A stretch of DNA of 22,932 bases from CAZTPJ01 sp964614515 (GCA_964614515.1 CAZTPJ010000062.1:1-22932), one strand, 5' to 3'. Counted from the first letter of the stretch, positions 1 to 8,051 are shown. Notes: generated by a model not told the origin, from the letters alone. Numbers and translations: made by a program.

Positions 1-60
1 CCCATGCCACGCGCGGATTGCGCATGCCACGCGCGGCTTGCCCATGCCACGCGCGATGCC
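1..60. repeat. Three tandem copies of a 20-bp repeat, cut by window edge
   Basis: Copies start at 1, 21 and 41 and share the core CATGCCACGCGCG. Copies 1 and 2 differ at only two positions; copy 3 diverges in its last five bases. The array lies just beyond the 3' end of the minus-strand helicase gene (stop at 78) and may continue to the left of the window. It holds no credible gene. The same core in shorter form (CCATGCCACGC) appears at about 10894-10904 between ctaB and the ABC ATPase gene, so it may be a dispersed genomic element. Its function is unknown. Confidence 0.7.
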
Positions 61-77
61 CGGGGGAGGATTCTGTC

Positions 78-1556
78 CTACCGCCCGCGGCCGCTCGAAA
101 TCTTCCCGTTCATCCGTTTGGGAGGCATCTTTGTCGGGATGATTCCGCCCGGGAACTTCTTCGCATCGACCGGCGGCGGACCGGAGGTGGCGACTTCGGC
201 GCGTTCCACGGCCGTGGTCATCGGAAGTTTCGGCTGGGCGAAGCGGTTCTTGCCCTGGCGTCGTCCCTCTGACTCGGCCTGACGCCGACGAAACTCTTCG
301 GGCACCGGGCTTGGCTCAAAGTCGGGGTATTCCAGTCTCGGAATCTCGGCGTTGATGAGTTTCTCGATCTCGGTGAGCAAGATGCCCTGTTCGGGCGTGA
401 CGAGGGACCACGCGATGCCGCCGCGCCCGGCCCGGGCCGTGCGCCCGATGCGGTGGACGTACAACTCGATGTCGTCGGGCAGGTCATAGTTGATGACGTG
501 GCTGATGCCATCCACGTCGATGCCTCGGCTGGCGAGGTCGGACGCGACGAGTACGCCGAGTTGGCCCGCGCGAAGTTTGACCATCGTTGAGTTTCGCTTG
601 CCCTGCGGCATGTCCGCGTGCATGGCGTGCGCATCGATGCCGGCCTTGACCAGATATCGCGCGACATCATCGACCGTCCGCTTCATGCGGCAGAAGATCA
701 GCGTCAGTTCCGGCTCTTCGTGCGTCAGCAGGTGCTTGAGCAGTCGCCGCTTGTCCCACGGCTGCACAGGCAGGTGATACTGCTTCACGAGGCTCACCGT
801 GAGCGACCCGGCCGCGACGACGATCTTCTCCGGGTTCTTCATGAACTGCCGGGCGAGTTTGTCGATGTCCGGCGAGATCGTCGCCGAGACGAAGATCGTC
901 TGACGGCCCGGGCCATCCTCGCGCAGGCCCGCGGGTGGGCACATGCTCAGAATCCGGCGAATGTCCTCGCGAAAGCCGATGTCGAGCATGCGATCGACTT
1001 CATCAAGCACGACGTGGCGAATGTTCTTCAGGTGGAAGTACTTCCGCTGGAGCATGTCCATCAGGCGGCCGGGCGTGCCGACGACGATCTGCGGACCCTT
1101 TTCGAGGTTGCGGATCTGCGAACCCATGCGCTGTCCGCCATAGACGGTCGTCGCGCGAATCGGCGTGTGCTTGCCGAGTTCGGTGAGTTCGGTGGTGATC
1201 TGAATCGCGAGTTCACGCGTCGGCGCGAGCACCAGCGCCTGGAACGGTTCATCCTTGTTGCACAAGTGCAGCAAAGGCAGGCCGAACGCGGCCGTCTTGC
1301 CCGTGCCGGTCTTGGCCTGCCCGAGGATGTCTCGCCCGGTGAGCGCGATGGGAATGAGCGTGCTTTGAATGTGCGTGGGCTTGGTGAAGCCCGCGGCCTC
1401 AACACCCTTGAGCACGCTCCCGCGTAGCCCGAGGTCGGCGAATGAGTTGACGCTGTCAAAGATCTCTTCGCCCGGAAGGGGGGGGGGCGGTGCGCCCACG
1501 ATATCGCCTTCGGCCATGGCCGAGTCGGCACGGTTCGGTGTCATTGTTTGTACCAT
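78..1556 (-). CDS. ATP-dependent RNA helicase, DEAD-box family (DEVD variant)
   Basis: This 492-aa protein should unwind short RNA duplexes using ATP, in ribosome assembly or RNA turnover in the cytoplasm. The helicase core is complete: a Q-motif (about residues 39-65), motif I AKTGTGKT (81-88), PTREL (112-116), TPGR (161-164), motif II DEVD (185-188), SAT (225-227), motif V RGIDVDG (344-350) and motif VI HRIGRTARAG (369-378). The tail after about residue 400 is basic and Pro-rich, as in RhlE-like proteins, and probably binds RNA. Motif II has Val in place of the usual Ala, which keeps the ATPase Asp and Glu. A run of four prolines near residue 23 is encoded by ten consecutive C bases. The start is ATG at 1556; an in-frame ATG at 1544 is possible and neither has a clear Shine-Dalgarno. 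The leader upstream can fold (see 1587-1639). The subfamily is not assigned. Confidence 0.95.
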   Translation of the reverse strand: MVQTMTPNRADSAMAEGDIVGAPPPPLPGEEIFDSVNSFADLGLRGSVLKGVEAAGFTKPTHIQSTLIPIALTGRDILGQAKTGTGKTAAFGLPLLHLCNKDEPFQALVLAPTRELAIQITTELTELGKHTPIRATTVYGGQRMGSQIRNLEKGPQIVVGTPGRLMDMLQRKYFHLKNIRHVVLDEVDRMLDIGFREDIRRILSMCPPAGLREDGPGRQTIFVSATISPDIDKLARQFMKNPEKIVVAAGSLTVSLVKQYHLPVQPWDKRRLLKHLLTHEEPELTLIFCRMKRTVDDVARYLVKAGIDAHAMHADMPQGKRNSTMVKLRAGQLGVLVASDLASRGIDVDGISHVINYDLPDDIELYVHRIGRTARAGRGGIAWSLVTPEQGILLTEIEKLINAEIPRLEYPDFEPSPVPEEFRRRQAESEGRRQGKNRFAQPKLPMTTAVERAEVATSGPPPVDAKKFPGGIIPTKMPPKRMNGKISSGRGR

Positions 1557-1586
1557 GATCCCAGGCCGGGCGCTTTCGCCGATCCC

Positions 1587-1639
1587 GCGGGATGAAGGAC
1601 GCGATGCGCCTCAGGGGCGCCTGGCCTCATCCATCCCGC
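1587..1639 (-). promoter_or_regulatory. Possible structured 5' leader of the helicase mRNA
   Basis: GCGGGATG at 1587-1594 pairs perfectly with CATCCCGC at 1632-1639, and inside it GCGCC (1606-1610) pairs with GGCGC (1616-1620). Read on the minus strand the structure ends about 30 nt before the helicase start. It could be an autoregulatory leader, as is known for some bacterial DEAD-box helicase mRNAs, or part of a terminator for the upstream glycosyltransferase gene; there is no T-run. The pairing is seen; the role is a guess. Confidence 0.3.
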
Positions 1640-1749
1640 AGCATCACACGATTGCCCGGCAAAATCTCCAAAAACCGGCTCCATCACGGCCGGCGACGGA
1701 ACACCCGTCAACACCTGGCCCCATGGAATCCGTGTGAAGTGTAGATCGG

Positions 1750-2583
1750 TCAGGGGCGGGAATCGACTCCAGACTTTGAGATTGACGCGGAAGGCTGGTT
1801 CTCGGTCCGGAAAGGCGATCGATCCGTTCCAGCACTCATCTCAATCAGCACCGCGTGCTTCATCAACGCCCCGGCCGCGCTCGACGCGGCCGCCAGCCAG
1901 CCGGGCCACCCATCCCGCCACGCCTGCTTGAGCACGATCTGCTTGAAGAACGCCCCCGGCGGCGACGTCATCAGCCGCAGCACAGACCCGCGACGCCCCG
2001 CGCGGTGCAGGCTCTCGGCCATCGTGCGAGCATGTTCCGCCTGCTTCGCGAGAAACTCCGCGAACGTGGAGATCGAGTCATGCCGCAGCGTCCCGGCCAG
2101 GCGCACCTCGCGACCGCCCGCCCCCGGCACAGGCTCCATCGCGTCGTGCGGATCAAGCCCACCCCAGCGATAGCGCCCGCGACGCACCAGACGCACACGC
2201 CACTCCGGTTGCCACGCATGGTTCAGCTGACGATCGCGGTAATACACCTTGCGGTTCACGGCCGCGGCGGCGATGGTTGGGTCATCGTCTGACATCACGC
2301 GGCGAATCGCGGCCGTGAGCGCCGCATCGAGTGATTCATCGGAATCAAGACACAGCACCCACTCCCCGCCGCACGCGTCCAGCGCCATTTGCTTGGTCTT
2401 CACATGCCCGAGCCACGGCGAGCGAATCACGCGAGCGTTGTGCCTCTCGAGCAACTCGATCGTGCCGTCGGTCGAACCCGAATCCACCGCGACAATCTCA
2501 TCCGCCAGCCCCGCGACAGACTCGAGCGTCCGCCCGATTGTGGCGGCGTTGCTCCTGCAGACGATGGCGATGGAGAGGGGCAT
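1750..2583 (-). CDS. Family 2 glycosyltransferase, WaaE/KdtX-like
   Basis: This 277-aa protein is a GT-A fold family 2 glycosyltransferase, probably adding a sugar to a cell-envelope glycan or lipopolysaccharide core at the inner face of the membrane. The N-terminus (LSIAIVCRSNAATIGRTLES) is the typical nucleotide-sugar binding strand and helix. The motifs DSGSTDGT (34-41) and DSDE (80-83, the metal-binding DxD) follow, with an acceptor-side WGGLDPHD segment at about 140-147. This pattern resembles WaaE-type lipopolysaccharide-core glucosyltransferases. There is no membrane helix, and the C-terminal 40 residues are low complexity. It lies 193 bp upstream of the helicase on the same strand, too far to assume an operon, and is divergent from the SIR2-like gene. 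No clear Shine-Dalgarno precedes the ATG. Acceptor and donor sugars cannot be read from the sequence. Confidence 0.88.
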   Translation of the reverse strand: MPLSIAIVCRSNAATIGRTLESVAGLADEIVAVDSGSTDGTIELLERHNARVIRSPWLGHVKTKQMALDACGGEWVLCLDSDESLDAALTAAIRRVMSDDDPTIAAAAVNRKVYYRDRQLNHAWQPEWRVRLVRRGRYRWGGLDPHDAMEPVPGAGGREVRLAGTLRHDSISTFAEFLAKQAEHARTMAESLHRAGRRGSVLRLMTSPPGAFFKQIVLKQAWRDGWPGWLAAASSAAGALMKHAVLIEMSAGTDRSPFRTENQPSASISKSGVDSRP

Positions 2584-2664
2584 GGGGGAATGGTACTGCC
2601 CGTGCCACGCCGCTGGCTGGCGCCCCAGCGATGGGGACGTGGGGAAGATTGCCTTGTGCGTGGC

Positions 2665-2693
2665 TTGACAACTCTGAATCCATGGATCACGAT
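2665..2693 (+). promoter_or_regulatory. Possible promoter of the SIR2-like gene
   Basis: A perfect -35 hexamer TTGACA lies at 2665-2670. With a 17-bp spacer the -10 would be CACGAT (2688-2693), which matches TATAAT at only three positions. It sits in the 162-bp gap between the divergent glycosyltransferase and SIR2-like genes, about 50 bp before the chosen start. The weak -10 keeps confidence low. Confidence 0.3.
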
Positions 2694-2745
2694 TGACGCT
2701 TGCCGATTGGGCATCCTCTCCGCCACACCTTGCGAGTCAATCACC

Positions 2746-4416
2746 ATGAAGTCGGGTCTGCATACGGTTTCTGTCCCGGAGGCGGTCTCGGCCCTGCTGA
2801 ATGGCCCGGTCACGAAACCACGCGGGCGTACGATATCGAGATCAGCGGTTTGCTTGATCGGAGCCGGTTGTTCCGTGACGGCGGGATTGCCAACCGCTGA
2901 CGCGATTGCGGACATTATCTGGCACACCGAACCCGGGATCGAACGTACCGCGGGCACCGGCTACGGCGAACTCATGCGCGCCTTGCCCGCCGCTCGGCGG
3001 TATCAGGTGTTTCAACGATGGGTGTGTTCCTGTCGTCTCAACCGAGCACACATCGGGCTTGGATACCTCGTGAGACGAGGGGTCGTCGGACGCATCCTCA
3101 CAACCAACTTTGACGATCTGATTCTGCGCGGGTGTTCACTGTATGGCGAGTGCCCCGCGATTCACGATCTTGGTTCACTGGCGATACTCGCGAAGAAGGG
3201 CGTCAAGGGGTACAAAAAGACCTACGACATTCAGGAACCAACGGTACTCTTTCTTCATGGACGCTACAACGGATTCTGGCAGATTCACGATCGCAGGGAT
3301 TCCAAGCTGCAGGCCGAACAACTCCACGCAATCATCAATCAATACAAGCACCGTCCCTGGATCGTCGTCGGCTACAGCGGGGAGAACGATGACCTGCGTG
3401 ATCAACTCAAGGGCGTGGTCTCCGCCTCAAGCGGGTTCTACTGGGTGAACCTCTCGCCGCCGTCGTCCGCGGTGACGAGGGCCCTGGGTTTGGACGCCGG
3501 CCGTTTCGGGTACTTCGTGCAAAGTGGGGCCGACGAGTTCTTTGGAGCAATGGCCCAAACCTTGTCGCGAAGCGCACGACGCGACGGTTGGCTGCAGGCA
3601 CCGATGAACGCGGCTCATGAGTTGCTCGTCGCCGCATGTGCGATCAAACCTCGAATGAGCACGAGTCCCCGAGGCCGTGGGCTGCACGGCAACGACAAGC
3701 GCACTTCGCGCACCGGTGTCGATCTGACCTTGCAGCGGATTCGTACGGAGATTGTCGATGGTCGAGAGGGTGCAGCGCACGCCCGGCTGCAAAGAGCGGC
3801 GGCCGCGGAGATCGTGCGTGGAGAACGGCTACTCGCGGCTCAACCTCCCCGGGCGACTGAGGCCCTGAAGCGGTTCGGCATCGCCGTGACGATTCTTGAC
3901 CCGGAGTCGAAGGCGCGTGCGTGTGCGAGATTGCTCCCACTCGGGCGTGCAGCTTCGGCTGCTCTTGACGTCGAATTGCGACTGCACAGATCCGCGCTTT
4001 GGTCGTCCGGCCTGTTCGCCCGAGCGGCTTTGGGATATGCACGATCGTACATCGCCGCCGAAGCACCGGAACATACGCTCAAGCGCCTTCGTGCGGGGAT
4101 CAGCGCCGTGCGAAACGGCAACCGGGAACCGGCGCTTGTCCTCGCCTTGGGTGTGATCGACTGCGCTCGTGCCACCAGGTCCGAAAGACGTGGAAGGGGG
4201 ATGGCGATCATGGCAAAGGCGGGGCTACGCGAGATCGAAGCTGCGTTGTTGCTCGTCCCCGCGTCTGACATCGCAGATCGTCGTCGAGTTCGCGGCGGCA
4301 TCCGCGCGGCGACGACGGCCATCCGTGCCGATGACGCAGCGCGCTTTCGTGTCGCCAGCGACCGGGCGATCACGGCCGCAATTTCCGCAATCACTCCGTT
4401 TCTCGCACCCGTCTGA
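2746..4416 (+). CDS. SIR2-like domain protein, candidate NAD-depleting defence effector
   Basis: This 556-aa protein carries a SIR2-like Rossmann domain at about residues 30-275. It has the NAD-binding GAGCSVTAGLPT (39-50), TTNFDDL (119-125) with candidate catalytic Asn121, LHG with His171 (170-172), and VVGYSGENDD (207-216). This arrangement is that of the NADase-type SIR2 domains in anti-phage systems (Thoeris ThsA, DSR, SIR2-HerA, SIR2-Ago) more than of deacetylase sirtuins, and I see no zinc-binding Cys4 module. Residues about 285-556 are Ala/Arg-rich and look helical, with no motif I recognise. The ATG at 2746 is chosen because the open frame further upstream runs antisense through the glycosyltransferase gene. 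No strong Shine-Dalgarno is visible. It stands alone, divergent from one gene and convergent with transketolase. By hand count 94 of 180 bases at 3181-3360 are G or C, low for the window. The SIR2 fold is secure; a defence role is inference. Confidence 0.85.
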   Translation: MKSGLHTVSVPEAVSALLNGPVTKPRGRTISRSAVCLIGAGCSVTAGLPTADAIADIIWHTEPGIERTAGTGYGELMRALPAARRYQVFQRWVCSCRLNRAHIGLGYLVRRGVVGRILTTNFDDLILRGCSLYGECPAIHDLGSLAILAKKGVKGYKKTYDIQEPTVLFLHGRYNGFWQIHDRRDSKLQAEQLHAIINQYKHRPWIVVGYSGENDDLRDQLKGVVSASSGFYWVNLSPPSSAVTRALGLDAGRFGYFVQSGADEFFGAMAQTLSRSARRDGWLQAPMNAAHELLVAACAIKPRMSTSPRGRGLHGNDKRTSRTGVDLTLQRIRTEIVDGREGAAHARLQRAAAAEIVRGERLLAAQPPRATEALKRFGIAVTILDPESKARACARLLPLGRAASAALDVELRLHRSALWSSGLFARAALGYARSYIAAEAPEHTLKRLRAGISAVRNGNREPALVLALGVIDCARATRSERRGRGMAIMAKAGLREIEAALLLVPASDIADRRRVRGGIRAATTAIRADDAARFRVASDRAITAAISAITPFLAPV

Positions 4417-4428
4417 ACACGAGATACG

Positions 4429-4438
4429 GCGGATCCGC
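4429..4438. other. 10-bp perfect palindrome between convergent gene ends
   Basis: GCGGATCCGC lies in the 35-bp gap between the stops of the SIR2-like gene and transketolase. It has no loop and no T-run, so it is a poor terminator. I see no other termination signal in this gap. Confidence 0.35.
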
Positions 4439-4451
4439 TTCCACCCAAGAC

Positions 4452-6422
4452 TCACACCACCTGCAACAACCTCATCGCCGTCTTGACGATGTCCTCGGCC
4501 GTGAGGTTGGTCATCTTGAGCATTTCTTCAGGCGTGGGGGCGCTCGTGGGGCGGCGGCGGACGTGCATCTGTTCGCGTGGGCAGGCGTCGCCGGCCTGCG
4601 AGCGGGCCTCGGCGCGGGCCGAGCCGACCCCGCCGCCGAAGTTGTCCTCGATCGAGATGACGTATCCGTTGTTCGCGTTGATCACGTCGAGCAGTTTGTC
4701 CGCGTCGAACGGCAGCGAGTAGAGATCAACCAGCGTCGCCGACACGCCCGCCTTGTCGAGCAGGTCAATCGCCTTGTTCGCTTCATGCACCATGTACCCG
4801 GCCGCGCACAGGCACACATCGCGCCCCTGCATGAGCACCTCGAACCCGCCAAGGTTGAAGACGGTCTCCTCGGAATAGATGAACTCGGTGTCCGGGCGGA
4901 GCGTGCGCATGTAGCACGCGCCTTCATACTCGGCCATGGCCCCCGTGAGCGCATACGCCGCCCAGGCGTCTGCCGGCTGCAGCACATAGCACGCGGGGTT
5001 GCCGCGATGGTCCTTGGCGGTGGTGAACGCGCGGAACCACGCCACATCCGGCAGGGCCATCTGGCTTGGGCCATCGGACGCGAGCGAAATCCCCGCGTGC
5101 GAACCGACGAGTTTGATGTTCGCGCCGGAATAGATCGCCATCTCGATCTGGTCATACGCCCGCGTGATGAACTTCGCGAACGTCGAGCAGAAGGGGATCT
5201 TCCCCGCGGCCGCAAGCCCCACGGCCACGGACATCATGTTCTGCTCGGCGATCTTGCACTCGATGAATCTGTCAGCCAGGTCGGCATCTTTGGCGAACAT
5301 GTCGGCAAAGGTCGAGTTCGACACATCCGCGTCGAGCGCGACGACGCGCGGGTTGACTTTGCCCAGGGCGCGAAGGGCGATGCCATACGCCCGGCGTGTC
5401 GCCAGTTTGCCCGTGTGCAGCAGGCTCTCCATGTCGAATGTCCGCATCGATGCCTTCATCGACGGGAGTTCGCCCGCTTCGTCCGAACGCTCGGTTGGCT
5501 GCGCTGGCGGCTTGATCTCAAAGGCATCGGACGACGACAGCGCTGAGGTCAGCGACACGCGCTGCTCATCGAGTTCCGACAGCGCCTTGCGCATCGCGTC
5601 GCCTGTCGGCGGCTTGCCGTGCCACCCGCCGCCCTGGATCGACGGCGCGCCCCAGCCTTTGACCGTCTTGGCCACCATCGCCATCGGCGGCTTGCCCGAG
5701 ACATCGCTGTTCGCGATGAACTCGTCCAGTGCCGCCTTGACCTGCTTGGGGTCGTGCCCGTTGACCGACTTGACCGTGAAGCCCATGGCCGTCAAACGTG
5801 CTGCGAGCGTCTCGGCTGATTGCTGCTCGCTGACGCGATCAGCCTGGCCGTAGCCGTTGCAGTTGAAGATCGGCAGCACATTGGTGAGTCCTCGGTCAAC
5901 GATGAAGTCGAGGGCCTCGGTGATCTGTCCTTCGCGTGCCTCACCATCGCCGATGATGCAGTAGATGAGTCGATCGCTGTCATCGAGCCTCGCGGCTTCA
6001 CCAAGTCCGGCCGCGACGGACAACCCCTGCCCGAGCGAGCCGGTCGCTGCGTCAAAGAACGGGAAGCCCTCGACGGGATTCGGATGGCCGTCGAGTTCTG
6101 ATTCCCACGCGCGGAGTTTCTTGGCGTCGTCGATGGTGAGTCGTCTGCGGTTTGCGGGATCTCTGCCCACGGCCACGCCGAGGCGACAGGCGGCCGCATA
6201 GACCATCGGCACGGCGTGTCCCTCGGACAGCACGAGCCTGTCGCTGGTTGGGTAGTCCGGGTAATCCGGGCTCCACCGCATGGTGTGGAACATCAGGACC
6301 GTGACGATGTGTCCGACGCTGAGGGAGGTGGTGGGGTGGCCCGCCCCGGCCGCCGCCGTCATCTCGATCGCAAGTTTTCCTAGATCAATGGCTTGCGCAT
6401 GAACCGCTGCTTCGAATGACAT
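4452..6422 (-). CDS. tkt: Transketolase
   Basis: This 656-aa enzyme transfers two-carbon ketol units between sugar phosphates in the pentose phosphate pathway, using thiamine diphosphate and a divalent metal. Visible are GAGHP with His29, SEGHA with His69, the diphosphate-binding motif GDGEAREG (158-165) ending in NCN (187-189), WHGKP with His268, and the pyrimidine-domain AEQN with catalytic Glu393. SHAGISLASDGPSQMALPD (441-459) and the short spacing resemble the animal-type TKT branch more than the E. coli TktA type. The start at 6422 follows AAGGAA with a 7-nt gap and begins just before the TPP domain; the open frame runs 123 codons further upstream, but that part is low complexity and reaches into dnaN antisense. 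It is divergent from dnaN. A 12-bp perfect palindrome lies 48 bp upstream. Confidence 0.95.
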   Translation of the reverse strand: MSFEAAVHAQAIDLGKLAIEMTAAAGAGHPTTSLSVGHIVTVLMFHTMRWSPDYPDYPTSDRLVLSEGHAVPMVYAAACRLGVAVGRDPANRRRLTIDDAKKLRAWESELDGHPNPVEGFPFFDAATGSLGQGLSVAAGLGEAARLDDSDRLIYCIIGDGEAREGQITEALDFIVDRGLTNVLPIFNCNGYGQADRVSEQQSAETLAARLTAMGFTVKSVNGHDPKQVKAALDEFIANSDVSGKPPMAMVAKTVKGWGAPSIQGGGWHGKPPTGDAMRKALSELDEQRVSLTSALSSSDAFEIKPPAQPTERSDEAGELPSMKASMRTFDMESLLHTGKLATRRAYGIALRALGKVNPRVVALDADVSNSTFADMFAKDADLADRFIECKIAEQNMMSVAVGLAAAGKIPFCSTFAKFITRAYDQIEMAIYSGANIKLVGSHAGISLASDGPSQMALPDVAWFRAFTTAKDHRGNPACYVLQPADAWAAYALTGAMAEYEGACYMRTLRPDTEFIYSEETVFNLGGFEVLMQGRDVCLCAAGYMVHEANKAIDLLDKAGVSATLVDLYSLPFDADKLLDVINANNGYVISIEDNFGGGVGSARAEARSQAGDACPREQMHVRRRPTSAPTPEEMLKMTNLTAEDIVKTAMRLLQVV

Positions 6423-6429
6423 CCCGTCG

Positions 6430-6435
6430 TTCCTT
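6430..6435 (-). promoter_or_regulatory. Ribosome binding site deciding the transketolase start
   Basis: Minus-strand AAGGAA, 7 nt before the ATG at 6422. It supports this start over the longer upstream open frame. Confidence 0.65.
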
Positions 6436-6469
6436 CCCTGAAAGGGGTGTGCATGTCCTGCTCGACCCG

Positions 6470-6481
6470 CGTGGCGCCACG
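6470..6481. promoter_or_regulatory. 12-bp perfect palindrome in the tkt/dnaN divergent region
   Basis: CGTGGCGCCACG is self-complementary over all 12 bases and lies 48 bp upstream of transketolase, in the 267-bp gap between divergent genes (6423-6689). It could be an operator half-site pair, but high GC makes chance palindromes likely. Elsewhere in this gap I see only a TACACT hexamer (6640-6645) as a possible dnaN -10, without a good -35. Confidence 0.25.
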
Positions 6482-6689
6482 TCGCCGCGCGGGGGGTGGT
6501 CATGGGCCGCCGAGCCGTCCGGACTCCCTCGCGGCTGGTGGGTGGCTGACCGTCGGGAGTATCTGCGCCCTGTCGCCGGGAGACAACCACATCCCCCAAA
6601 CATCGGCAAACTTTTCGTGCGTGAGGCCACAAAGGGCGGTACACTCTCGCGTCGTTGACACTATCCCTTCCAGACTGGAGCGGTTTCCC

Positions 6690-7874
6690 ATGAAGGTCAT
6701 TTGCGATCGCGCAGCCCTCCTCGATGCCGTTCGTCTCGTGGCGCCCGTCGCCTCCGGACGTTCCCCCAAGCCGCACTACGCCTGCATCCATCTCGCGGCC
6801 AAAAAGCCCAAGTCAGGCGGCGAACTCACCCTCAGCGCGACGGATGGGGAAATGGCCGTGCGCCTCACCACGTCCAGCGTGGACATCGCCATCCCGGGTG
6901 AAGGCCTGATCCCGGCGGACAAACTCCTGCAGATTGTCTCGGCCGAGGACACCGAGCAGACCCTGACGTTCGAGTTCGAGAAGGAAGTCTGCCACATCCG
7001 GGGCGAGGATGCCCACTTCCAACTCCTCGGCTATCCCGCTTCGGAGTTCCCCCCCGCGCCGGACTTTGACCAGGTCGTCGCCGGGACAAGCCCGCTGGGC
7101 AAGGCCAAGACCGTCTTCTCCCAGCCGGCCGGGTCGCTCGCGTCGATGATCCAGCGCACCATCTTTTCCACCGCTCGCGAGAACACGCGATACGCCATCA
7201 ACGGCGTCCTCTTCAAGCGAGACGGCAAGAAGATCGAGATGGTCGCGACCGATGGGCGTCGCCTCGCGCTTTGCCGCGGCACGCTGCCGTCCGGGGACAA
7301 GTCCGGCGGGGCCATCGCCTGCATTGTGCCGACCAAGGTGTTGTCGATGCTCCAGAAACTTCTCGTCGATGGCGATGAGAACGTGACCGTGGCCGTGACG
7401 GACTCGCAGGTCTTCTTCGCGCTCGGCGGCGATGCGAACGGTGCGGGTGCTCGCGCGGTGCTGGCGAGTTCGCTCGTGGAGGGGAGTTTCCCGCCATATG
7501 AAGATGTCATTCCCAAGGAGTTCGACAAGAAGGTCGTCGCGGATCGCGATGTCCTCTCGAGCGCCGTCCGACGTGCGGCCTTGCTGACGAACGAAGAGTC
7601 GCGAGGCGTACGCCTGAAGTTTGACGCCGCCGAGCGCTCCGTGGAACTTTCCAGCCGCGCTCCGGAGATGGGCGAAGCGACTGTCAACGCCCCCCTGAGT
7701 TCCTACGACGGCGAGAGCCTGGAAATCGGGTTCAACCCCGCCTTCCTGACCGATGCCCTGCGCGTGGTGCAGGAGCCGCAGATCATCATGGAGTTCAAGG
7801 GTCCGAATAAGCCCGGCGTGCTTCGCGCCGGCACCGAGTTCCTCTACGTCGTCATGCCTGTCAGCCTCCAATAA
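6690..7874 (+). CDS. dnaN: DNA polymerase III subunit beta (sliding clamp)
   Basis: This 394-aa protein forms the dimeric ring that holds DNA polymerase III on DNA. The three tandem clamp domains are recognisable: it begins MKVICDRAALLDAVRLVAPV, the second domain contains the hallmark RTIFSTARENTRYAINGVLF and MVATDGRRLAL, and the third ends in EFLYVVMPVSL, typical of the clamp C-terminus beside the partner-binding pocket. Length is slightly above the usual 365-380 residues. The ATG at 6690 is chosen because it matches the conserved clamp start and has TGGAG 9 nt upstream; the open frame continues 81 codons upstream only by chance. dnaA and recF are not beside it, and I saw no DnaA boxes, so this is not an obvious replication origin. 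It is divergent from transketolase. Confidence 0.97.
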   Translation: MKVICDRAALLDAVRLVAPVASGRSPKPHYACIHLAAKKPKSGGELTLSATDGEMAVRLTTSSVDIAIPGEGLIPADKLLQIVSAEDTEQTLTFEFEKEVCHIRGEDAHFQLLGYPASEFPPAPDFDQVVAGTSPLGKAKTVFSQPAGSLASMIQRTIFSTARENTRYAINGVLFKRDGKKIEMVATDGRRLALCRGTLPSGDKSGGAIACIVPTKVLSMLQKLLVDGDENVTVAVTDSQVFFALGGDANGAGARAVLASSLVEGSFPPYEDVIPKEFDKKVVADRDVLSSAVRRAALLTNEESRGVRLKFDAAERSVELSSRAPEMGEATVNAPLSSYDGESLEIGFNPAFLTDALRVVQEPQIIMEFKGPNKPGVLRAGTEFLYVVMPVSLQ

Positions 7875-8041
7875 GCCCGGCCGCGACAGACTTCCACGCT
7901 CGATCCCTTGCAATCGAAGGACTTGGGGGTACGCTCTTCGTTGGGGTGGAGTGGCGCAAGGTTCCCGCGCACGGCCATCAGACGCCGTGTACGGCACGCT
8001 TTTCGCCGGGTGTACACGCACATCAATGGTGTTGGGGGAGT

Positions 8042-8048
8042 GAGGAGA
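8042..8048 (+). promoter_or_regulatory. Ribosome binding site deciding the start of the secreted protein
   Basis: GAGGAGA lies 3 nt before the ATG at 8052, with the AGGAG core 5 nt away. It supports that start, which gives a clean signal peptide, over the 48-codon upstream extension of the same frame. Confidence 0.6.
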
Positions 8049-8051
8049 TCC

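Noticed and set aside
1..60. CRISPR array
   Set aside because: The 20-bp units are contiguous with no variable spacers.
2389..2745. Upstream extension of the SIR2-like reading frame by 119 codons
   Set aside because: It runs antisense through the glycosyltransferase gene and encodes low-complexity sequence with no SIR2 character; ATG at 2746 precedes the domain.
3840..4448. 202-codon minus-strand open frame opposite the SIR2-like C-terminal half
   Set aside because: Ser/Arg/Ala-rich with no motif; the plus frame is continuous with the SIR2 domain. I considered it as an antitoxin or partner and found no support.
4563..5546. 327-codon plus-strand open frame opposite transketolase
   Set aside because: Same reason: antisense mirror of an enzyme with complete catalytic motifs.
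6423..6689. Replication origin beside dnaN
   Set aside because: No DnaA-box-like TTATCCACA sequences, AT-rich stretch or dnaA gene seen.
6423..6791. N-terminal extension of transketolase by 123 codons
   Set aside because: It overlaps dnaN antisense, is low complexity, and a good ribosome site precedes ATG 6422.
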